Source of the DNA: Pyrenopolyporus hunteri
Taxonomy: Eukaryota > Ascomycota > Sordariomycetes > Xylariales > Hypoxylaceae
Reading direction: 5' to 3'
DNA: 64,000 bases
Assembly (NCBI GenBank): GCA_902806595.1
Contig: CADCXC010000037.1
Span: forward strand, 3,224,001 to 3,288,000
Positions 56,929 through 64,000 of the stretch are shown here, piece after piece (positions within the stretch are counted from its first letter, which is position 1; every line of letters begins with the position of its first letter). Position numbers and translations under genes: made by a program. Below the pieces are notes generated by a model. The model worked only from the letters and a program-made list of their open reading frames with translations, did not search any database and was not told where the DNA came from.

Positions 56929-59838
56929 CTATCCTTTCCCGCCTTGCTCCACTTCCTGGTATAGAGGCTCGATCAGCAGGCCCCAATCCTCCTTTGCGTC
57001 TCGTTTCAACTCTAGATTCGTCTTGCGGGACTCAACGGCCAAGGTATCGCTGCCTCTGAAGTATGCTAGCACCCCCCCTTTGCCATCCATGCGAGCTGTT
57101 ATGCGGAAGTAGTGCTTGCCTTCTTCGTTAGCTTTGCGGATTGGTATGAACTGAAGATCGTTCTCCTGGCACCAACATTCGATCTCGTCGCGGAACGTCG
57201 GCTCTGGCTTATCCGGCATTTGCTGTGGCGGGCGTTCTAGCGCTGGTTTCCTGTCCGTTTTCGGCTTGCGAGAGCGGGACTGCGGTCGATGGGCCGGCCG
57301 CCCGTCCGGCCGGGCAAGCTTGGCTCTTACATCGGCACCGAGGTCAAGAGCGGTCTCGATCAAGATCATGCCCTTCTCGAACTCAGCCGAGACGCTCGGC
57401 AAAGATGATATCTCATCTGGCAGCGCCTGATCCTTCCACCATTCGAACCACGAGCCAATTTCCTCGTAATTGGCCTCCGCGCTAGTAAGCCACTGATAGA
57501 GAATCTCGTGCCACATAGGGAACACTTCAGAAACAAGGACCTCCCCTACTAGAGACGTAGAGACCACGTCTGTCCATTTTAGAGCCCTGTTGAGCGTCTC
57601 CAGATACGGTTCTTGATCGCTTGGGTCGACGCGGAAATTGGCCCGCAGGTACCTTGAGAGACCCGGGAGGATGTGGTGCATAACCAAGGGTCGCCATTGG
57701 TCCTGTTCCTTAGTCGGCCGGAATACGTCCTTCCACTGCTTGAGGCCAGGTACTACGCCTTTCGAAAAATCCCACCCGTCTACTAGCTGTCTAAATTTGC
57801 GCCGCACCTCCCCGACTAGCCCCGTCCCCTTGGGCTCGAGATGATGAACCGGAAGATGCTGGAGCCAAGGGAAGAGCCATATATGCAGATTCTCATGTCT
57901 CTTCTTAGGCTTCCAGCCACTGATGCCACTCTCGAGCCGCCTTACGATTTGTTCGAGGAGCTGTAGGCGAACAAACTCGGGTAGAAGCTGTGCCCACTTC
58001 TCCAAAACATCTAGAAGCGGCCCGGCGTCATGGACGTTCCATTCTTGGGAAATTGCTGTCACAAGTTTGGGGAAAATGATCTGATATATCATGCTCTCCC
58101 AAGGCGTTGCCGACCTTGTGTGGTAGCGGTGCGTGCCGTCGATTTCGACGTCCTGCCACTTTGAGATAGTATTCTCACCAAGATGCTTGGAGAGACCCAA
58201 CAAACCCCGAATAGCGGAGAGATCTGAGGCAAAATTCCCCAGTCTCGGGTCGTCTAAGGGTTGCCACCCCTGAACGGCATCCCTCAGGAAAGGATGGATA
58301 ACAGAGACGGCAAGGGCTGCTAGCTCTTCGTCGCCGTGGGTCGATTTTGCAGATTCGACTTTCTTGAGCCCGGCAATGACCAGGTCCCAATTCCTATCAT
58401 GAGCCGCTTGGTTAACCTCATCCAGGACGGATGAGAACAAAGCGAGTCCCGAGAAAGCGCTCTCTAATTCGTCGAGCTCTTGCTGACGCTGCGCTTGCTC
58501 CATAGAAAGCCATGCCTTACGCTCTTCGAGGCTCTTCCACTCCTCCACGAATGCCGCCAGATCCCCCTGGGCGCGCCTTGCCAACTTACGTGCTTCCGCC
58601 TGCGTGGCCACTTCGGTACCAGTCGTAGGAGTCAATAAGCCCGAACTAGATGTCAGGAGCTTCTGATCGCGCCCGGTAAGGTCTAGTATTGGAACGAAGG
58701 CATCCGGAATGTTTAGACCCGGCGCGGCTTTCTGAATATCGGTAACGGTGAGATATTTCGTCTTTGGCTTCCTCGGGGTGCTCGCGCCGCTTCCGGCTGC
58801 GCTGTCCAGAACCCCTTTCTTCTTCCTCTCGCGCTTTGCTTTTCTTTCCTCATCCGAGTCGACGACCTCCTCTCCCCGCATGCGGGCTTGCCGCTTCTCC
58901 TCTTTCCGTTCTTGCTCCGACTTCTCCTTCACAGCGCCGAGACCAACGCCCTGCGGCCGCAGAGTTGCTTCTATTATACCGCTTCGCCCCTGGCCCTGAG
59001 CACCCAGGCCCTGGCCTTCCACGTAACCCATTTTTTCCATCATACGGGCGGCAAATGACTTAGCCTTATTTTTACCACCGAACGCGCCTGGCTTAGGGCT
59101 CTGAGGTGCCGAGGGAGCGCCATCTTTAAGATTCGCTTTCAGGACGGGCTCGTTCGCAGAAGAAGGAACGAAGCCTTTCCCTAAGGGGGTGGTTCCGTCG
59201 TATGTTGCCTTAATTTTCGGTGGCCTGCTTGGTGTCTCGCCAGCGGTCGGGGCTGGTTGTGATCGCGCGGACGGCGCCCAACCTAGTCCACGCGAGGAGG
59301 TCCCGAATCCCAGGCCAATTCCCGTCACGTCTCCATCTTCGTCTTCATCTTCGTCTGTGTCTTCGTTATTGCCCTCTGGCATTTGTGACGTAGACGGTTT
59401 GGCGCCTAGGCCAAGGTGGACGCCAAGCTCTTCCTCATCTTCATCTTCATCTTCATCTTCATCTTCATCTTCATCGTCATCTTCCTTTTCGTCTTCCTCT
59501 TTGCCCTTATTATCTTGGGCGTCATCGTCTAGATTCTGATTCAGGTCTTCCCGACCGGCGGAAACGAAAGCAACATTCCTATGGCGTAAATCCCTCTTGG
59601 ACTTCCACCTCCTTCCAGGCCCGTCGTCCTCACTTTCAGAGCCAAATATTCCCAAGGCGGCACTTTCTTTAGCATTGCGGCCGGTTCGTCTTCGTTTGCG
59701 AGGGTTCAGGTCAAAGAACTCATCAGCATGTGGGTCGGCGGATGGCTGCGGGTATTCGTCGTTGTCTTCGTCGTCGTCTTCGGACGATGTATAGGCGGCA
59801 GCATCGGCCTTGGATATCTTCCCGGGATCGAAAGACAT
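56929..59838 (-). CDS. NTR1: G-patch splicing factor Ntr1/Spp382 (TFIP11) (969 aa)
   Basis: A spliceosome-disassembly factor that recruits and activates the DEAH helicase Prp43 through its G-patch; nuclear. It is a single uninterrupted frame. The acidic N-terminal TIP_N region (1-140) has a DEDEDE run at about 113-137, encoded by a (CTTCAT)-type microsatellite. The G-patch lies at about 261-303 (ARMMEKMGYVEGQGLGAQGQ). A Lys/Arg-rich linker follows. The GCF/TFIP11 C-terminal helical domain occupies about 400-800 (motif HIWLFPWLQHLP). The end is basic. Length fits fungal homologues. Start ATG 59838 gives the usual MSFDP-type N-terminus. Confidence 0.92.
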   Translation of the reverse strand: MSFDPGKISKADAAAYTSSEDDDEDNDEYPQPSADPHADEFFDLNPRKRRRTGRNAKESAALGIFGSESEDDGPGRRWKSKRDLRHRNVAFVSAGREDLNQNLDDDAQDNKGKEEDEKEDDDEDEDEDEDEDEDEEELGVHLGLGAKPSTSQMPEGNNEDTDEDEDEDGDVTGIGLGFGTSSRGLGWAPSARSQPAPTAGETPSRPPKIKATYDGTTPLGKGFVPSSANEPVLKANLKDGAPSAPQSPKPGAFGGKNKAKSFAARMMEKMGYVEGQGLGAQGQGRSGIIEATLRPQGVGLGAVKEKSEQERKEEKRQARMRGEEVVDSDEERKAKRERKKKGVLDSAAGSGASTPRKPKTKYLTVTDIQKAAPGLNIPDAFVPILDLTGRDQKLLTSSSGLLTPTTGTEVATQAEARKLARRAQGDLAAFVEEWKSLEERKAWLSMEQAQRQQELDELESAFSGLALFSSVLDEVNQAAHDRNWDLVIAGLKKVESAKSTHGDEELAALAVSVIHPFLRDAVQGWQPLDDPRLGNFASDLSAIRGLLGLSKHLGENTISKWQDVEIDGTHRYHTRSATPWESMIYQIIFPKLVTAISQEWNVHDAGPLLDVLEKWAQLLPEFVRLQLLEQIVRRLESGISGWKPKKRHENLHIWLFPWLQHLPVHHLEPKGTGLVGEVRRKFRQLVDGWDFSKGVVPGLKQWKDVFRPTKEQDQWRPLVMHHILPGLSRYLRANFRVDPSDQEPYLETLNRALKWTDVVSTSLVGEVLVSEVFPMWHEILYQWLTSAEANYEEIGSWFEWWKDQALPDEISSLPSVSAEFEKGMILIETALDLGADVRAKLARPDGRPAHRPQSRSRKPKTDRKPALERPPQQMPDKPEPTFRDEIECWCQENDLQFIPIRKANEEGKHYFRITARMDGKGGVLAYFRGSDTLAVESRKTNLELKRDAKEDWGLLIEPLYQEVEQGGKG
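59430..59490. repeat. In-frame CTTCAT microsatellite coding an Asp/Glu run
   Basis: About eight hexanucleotide copies of CTTCAT inside the NTR1 exon encode alternating Glu and Asp on the minus strand. Its length probably varies between strains. Confidence 0.8.
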
Positions 59839-60769
59839 ATTGTTGGTATTATCGTGCGCGGATATCGGGAAGGGATTTTGCGCTTATCAGACTAGGTTGC
59901 ATAGGTACATATCTGGGTGCCGAGTGGGCGGCGAGGCGTACGGCGTATCAGTGTGAATGCTTTGATTTTCTAGTTTTTTCTTATTGCGTATGGTAGAAGT
60001 AATAGTAGATTGGAAGAAGTATGGAACGCGATAGTAGGTTACCTAGGTAATTACGTGATTGTTGTTTCGTTCGTTGACTTTTGGCCTTATCGATACCACG
60101 AACCTAGGTAGGTAGGTACCTATAGCGGCCGATGATACATATATTTACCTACGTACCACATATGTACCGTGCTGTATCGCATGGCATTGTGTGTGTACGC
60201 TACCTAATTAACCGTACGTAGTACATAGATAGGTACATAGTACCTACATATACGTTCGTAGGCACTACATAATACCTACCTACCTAGGTATCTACCTATA
60301 TAGGCACATCGTAATAGGTACCTAATATTCATAGCTACCTAGGTACCTATGTTTCCCCTTTTCTTTGTGTTACCCCTTGCCAGCTCCTACACTGTCGAGG
60401 TACTTTTTTTTTCTTTAGGAAGAAACAAGAAATATCAAGCTTTCTACGTTTACTAATATTCATCCATAGACTCCTGATCAGAATCTTAGGTATCTTAGGT
60501 ACTCGGGTAGTTACCGTCCATAGCAAAATAGGTCACCTAGGTATGATTGCTATTCTTGCAACCCTCTGCTTGAGTAGATACCTACCTATCTATCCAGCCG
60601 CAAGATGAAGGAGATGTGGCAAACCATACTACCCCAGTGTGCCCATAGTTGCAGTGATCGGGTTGCAGTGGCCGGGCCGCAGAGTCGGATCTTCAAATTG
60701 TGTCGGCGGGTGGTGTTTTAATGGCATATCACACTGGGGGGGCGGGGGAGGTCAGGATGGGCTAGGCCG
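59839..60769. other. Intergenic spacer with TACCTAGGTA motifs
   Basis: Motif copies are dense at about 60040-60350 and 60490-60590. It holds the NTR1 promoter and the PSF3 3' end. No gene is seen. Confidence 0.6.
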
Positions 60770-61405
60770 TCAATGTTTCTTGATGCCCTCCATCCACTCT
60801 TTGGTCGCTTTGGTACCCTCGTGGGCTTTCCTAAATAATTTCCTCTCCCACTCCTCTAGTCCTCTCAAGAACTCCTCGCCGGCACCAACACCCATGTCCT
60901 CGGTAGCGCCGGCTTTCCTAGCGTGGAGTGCGATTTCAGCAGCTCTCGTTACGAAGGTTCTACGGAGGATGGCACATATTTCCCCCTCTTCAAATATGTC
61001 GAGCATACGCGTTCCGAGGCCATAGAAGTTGTGGGACTGGTCCCGGAGGGGGACGGCACGGGGGTCTGCCTTCAGAGCAGACATGACTTCGTTCGATAGC
61101 GAAGGCGGGAGGTTAAGAGAGACGAATGACTTGGAATCCTCCTCTGACCTGCCCTGGGACATACTGGTGAGAGCGAGGGGCTCGGCGAGCCATAGCGGTA
61201 GGCCAACCGAGGTGCCGGACTTGAGTGGCTGCGACGGATTGTTGTTGAGATAACCGAGTTCGGATACGTCAAGCTCAAATGTGCAAGGAACTTTCTGATA
61301 AGAGGGCTGTTAGGTGTACTCCGTAAACCAGGGGCGGATTAGACGTGAATAAGATTCACTGACCTCGGCATCAGTAAGTATCGCGTCTATGTCGTAGTAG
61401 GACAT
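60770..61405 (-). CDS. PSF3: GINS complex subunit Psf3 (188 aa)
   Basis: A subunit of the Sld5-Psf1-Psf2-Psf3 complex, which joins Cdc45 and Mcm2-7 as the CMG helicase in DNA replication; nuclear. Exon 1 (61405-61364) encodes MSYYDIDAILTDAE and exon 2 (61294-60770) continues KVPCTFELDVSELGYL; total 189 codons. PLWLAEPLAL, the conserved B-domain segment, and a helical A domain (NFYGLGTRML, RRTFVTRAAEIALHARKAG, FLRGLEEWERKLFRKAHEG) follow in order. Length matches fungal Psf3 (about 180-195 aa). The 70-bp intron has GT-AG ends. Confidence 0.94.
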
Positions 61406-62317
61406 GTTGCAGACGAGCCCTTGGAAGTGAATGGAAGACGACGCTTCATTCCGCGATCGTTGTCGGTGGGAGGATCTCGATAACAAAAAAAAAAGAAAAG
61501 AAATAAATTCAACGATCCACGTAGGCTAGGAAAGTCTATCTACCTACCTAGGTAGGTATCTATACCTACCTAGGTGCCTACATGTACCTACATAGGTACA
61601 TCTAGGCATGTACTGTGTAGCACTAATACCTAGGTAGTAAGTACATCGTCAGCGGTACATCGTTAGTGCAAGAAACGTTTGGAAACTTTATGTAATCGCT
61701 CTGCTAACGCATGACGGAACGTTGATGGTAGTTTTGCTGCGATCGCACTCGTACCTAGGTACTTATTAGATCCTTTCGTCCCAATTCAGAGGCCGAAGAA
61801 GCTTCCCATGCCCCGCCAGCCCCACCACGCGCCCAGTTGACAGCTCGGAAATACGTAGTAGCTTCCCTCAATCCCCTGCAATGGTTCGTAAATATTAGGA
61901 TACTTTGGTGTTGGTTGACATCATTCCCGCTCGTTCTGCTGTACCTAAGATGAAAATGATCCGAGGTGCGACCAGCACGGCTCTTACCTACCTAGCTAGG
62001 TACATCACATACTTAAATGTAGGCACCATTCTATAGTTTTATAGGCCACCGACCTAGGTAGGTAGGTACATGCATTGTACCTTGAGATGTATGGAGTAGA
62101 GCTTGCAGCATAGATTTTATTTAGCTACCGAAGCTTCCTTGAGGTAGAACTTAACCGACCTGTTCTTCTCCCTCCTCCTCCTCCTCTACTTATTCCATCC
62201 TCATCTCCAATCTCAACTTCTTTTCCTCTCTCCTCCCTTCCTTCCCCCCCTTCCTCTTCTTATTACAAGCATAGGTAGCCTGCAGATATAACATCACTCC
62301 GTCTGAAATCAATCAAG
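61406..62317. other. Divergent spacer between PSF3 and SOD2
   Basis: TACCTAGGTA motifs lie at about 61535-61640, 61750 and 61985-62080. A pyrimidine-rich tract lies at about 62165-62265 before SOD2. No gene is seen. Confidence 0.6.
62165..62265 (+). promoter_or_regulatory. Pyrimidine-rich tract upstream of SOD2
   Basis: A run of about 100 bases made almost wholly of C and T ends about 55 bp before the SOD2 ATG, in the position of a fungal CT-rich promoter or leader. Confidence 0.4.
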
Positions 62318-63091
62318 ATGGCCACAGCGCTATTTCGAACAGCCCCCGCCGTGCGAGCTGCTTTGCGTGCTAGCGCCGTTAAGCCTGGCATCGCTTCTTT
62401 GGCCGGCACCTCCTTCGTCAGAGGAAAGGCAACCCTACCCGATCTCTCCTGTGAGTGATGCGCACGGTATTCCAAGAAACCCAACCTATAGAGCACTCAG
62501 TCGGCTAACATGCGCTGCCCAGATGACTATGGCGAGCTTGAACCTTACATCTCGGGCAAAATCATGGAGCTCCATCACAAGGGCCATCACCAGACATACG
62601 TCAATGGCCTAAATAGCGCATTAGAGACTATCGAAGAGGCCAAGGCCAAGGGCGACGAGATCCAAGCTGCCGCCGTCGCCCCCCTGCTCAACTTCAACGG
62701 TGGTGGCCATAAGAACCATACGCTGTTCTGGGAGAACTTGGCCCCGCACAACAAGGGAGGAGGTGGTGAGCCCGAGGGTGCTCTGAAATCCGCCATCAAC
62801 AAGGACTTCGGCTCCTTCGACACCCTCAAGAAGCAGATTAACACCGCCCTCGCCGGCATCCAGGGAAGCGGCTGGGCTTGGCTTGTCAAGGACAAGTCTG
62901 CCGGCACCCTGCAAGTCCTCACTAGGCCAAATCAGGACCCCGTCACTGGTAACTATATCCCGCTACTGGGCATTGACGCGTGGGAGCACGCCTACTACCT
63001 ACAATACCAGAATCGCAAGGCCGAGTACTTCAACGCTATCTGGAACGTTATTAACTGGGGTACCGTCGCTAAGAGGCTGGAGAAGTCATGA
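62318..63091 (+). CDS. SOD2: Manganese superoxide dismutase, mitochondrial (233 aa)
   Basis: It converts superoxide to hydrogen peroxide and oxygen in the mitochondrial matrix. Exons 62318-62450 and 62523-63091 give 234 codons. Residues 1 to about 36 form an Arg/Ala-rich presequence without acidic residues (ALFRTAPAVRAALRASAVKP). The mature protein starts near KATLPDLSYDYG. Metal ligands are H62 (MELHHKGHHQTYV), the His of GGHKNHTLFW, and Asp and His of DAWEHAYYLQY. The Trp/Gly signature INWGTVAKRL closes the protein. Start at 62318 is the only ATG giving the presequence. It converges on the polyketide synthase at the window edge. Confidence 0.95.
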
Positions 63092-63643
63092 GCTAGGACA
63101 AGTTTCTTTTTGCGTACCTAGATAATGCGACGACAGCAGAGTAGTATCCTTGTTGTGTGCGAGTTAATACGAACGATGAACGAAATAAGTCCCGCTCACT
63201 AGTAAATTAGCTGCCGTCCCCGGCCCTCCAAGTTATGCCAACTGTTGCTTTTGCGAGATTCAAAAGTTCAAATTCCCTACGCGACTTTGTTTACGAACCT
63301 CTTCGGGATTTGGCATTCTGTATTTTCTACTACTGCAAGGGTATATGTGTGTAGGTACATAGGCGGGTAAACCGGACCTCTTCGTCATTGGAACCTAATT
63401 CTGAAATCGATCCGAGTTGGAGACGTAACCTTTAGTTTACTCACAAGGGCAAAACAGCTCCGAAGACCACCTTCCTGATAACGCCCCAAGATACGGCCAT
63501 CCGCAGTCCGGTGCTAAAGGATAGCAAGAGTCCAGCCTTATACCATGCTGCTTAGGAAGACATGAAAATTGATGAGGCGTACTTTAGATCTCTCATGCCT
63601 GAGACAAGTGGCAAGACTATCGATAGGAGGGTATAGCGGATCA
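63092..63643. other. Convergent 3' spacer of SOD2 and the polyketide synthase
   Basis: About 550 bp with no gene and no repeat that I can see apart from scattered GTAGGTAC. Confidence 0.5.
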
Positions 63644-64000
63644 TCATGCTTTACCACTTTGGGCCTTGCTACGGTCGATGACTATCTGTTCAGATAGCTC
63701 TGTGCACACTATCGATAATGGTTAGCATGTTGCATGCTCATATACATACCTAGGTATATATAAAAAAAGGGGGGGTGGAGGGGGTGCTAAATATTAACTT
63801 ACGTTTCTGTATGCTAGTACCACCGAGCAGCTTAATAACGGAAACGTCTTTCGCAAACATCTTGAAGATCCACCCGCGAATCTCGACCGCTGCAAGAGAG
63901 TCCACGCCCAACTCGGATATACTCTGAGCTGGGATCACGGCGTCCTCGGGCAGTTGGAGGAGGGTCCGCAACTTCTCCGTAAATGCGGTTAGGATCGCTT
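63644..64000 (-). CDS. Polyketide synthase, C-terminal end (partial)
   Basis: The gene runs off the right edge; only its 3' end is here. The large exon (64000-63803) encodes an acyl carrier domain. ELGVDSLAAVEIRGW carries the phosphopantetheine Ser in the normal DSL context, followed by FAKDVSVIKLLGGTSIQK, the usual end of a fungal reducing synthase carrier. An intron (63802-63700) leads to a last exon 63699-63644 that adds QLSEQIVIDRSKAQSGKA and a TGA stop. No thioesterase or release domain follows the carrier, as in most highly reducing synthases. The last exon is a reading of mine from the splice sites and is less sure than the carrier domain. The product is unknown. Confidence 0.82.

Noticed and set aside
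59189..59539. A Ser-rich 116-residue plus-strand ORF
   Set aside because: It is the complement of the Asp/Glu repeat in NTR1 and reflects the CTTCAT microsatellite.

Overview
The window is nuclear DNA of a filamentous ascomycete (Pezizomycotina, probably a sordariomycete-like lineage; this placement is inferred). The reasons are short GT-AG introns with CTAAC/CTGAC-type branch sites, fungal gene families (Psf3, SIT4-associated protein, LIS1/PAC1, Stu2, Dal5-type MFS, fungal amino-acid permease), secondary-metabolism genes, and a long AT-rich block that looks like repeat-induced point mutation (RIP).

Region 1 (1 to about 9600) is a hypermutated AT block with no intact gene. Almost every remaining C or G lies in a CpG dinucleotide. 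Inside it is one nearly unmutated 775-bp foldback element (4370-5144) with terminal inverted repeats and a TA duplication. A second, mutated, inverted relative lies at about 6233-6975. Several duplicated segments are also visible. The block stops sharply about 235 bp before a housekeeping gene.

Region 2 (9.8-33.3 kb) holds ordinary genes: threonyl-tRNA synthetase (+), an MDR oxidoreductase (-), a 2OG-Fe(II) dioxygenase (-) divergent from an MFS transporter (+), a second MDR reductase (+), a Stu2/XMAP215 microtubule polymerase (-), LIS1/PAC1 (+) and a SIT4-associated SAPS-domain protein (+). The four genes between the tRNA synthetase and Stu2 could be a small metabolic island. Stu2 and PAC1 both serve microtubules and are divergent neighbours.

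Region 3 (35.0-43.3 kb) is one three-exon gene for a 2705-residue nonribosomal peptide synthetase-like protein. It is the most unusual gene here. All four carrier-like domains lack the phosphopantetheine serine. Both condensation domains lack the active His. The full adenylation domain has lost its core motifs, and a second adenylation domain survives only as its C-terminal piece. The reading frame and splice sites are nevertheless intact over 8.2 kb, and the epimerization-type domain keeps its HHxxxD motif.

Region 4 (43.3-52.0 kb) is gene-poor, with a small Cys-rich ORF, a possibly broken hypothetical gene, and intergenic DNA full of the palindromic motif TACCTAGGTA, which recurs in most long spacers.

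Region 5 (52.0-64.0 kb) holds an amino-acid permease (+), a secreted proteinase K-like protease (-), an Ntr1/TFIP11 G-patch splicing factor (-), GINS subunit Psf3 (-), mitochondrial Mn superoxide dismutase (+) and, at the right edge, the C-terminal end of a polyketide synthase (-) that continues outside the window. Exon boundaries were worked out by hand from splice signals and family alignments recalled from knowledge; no search was run.
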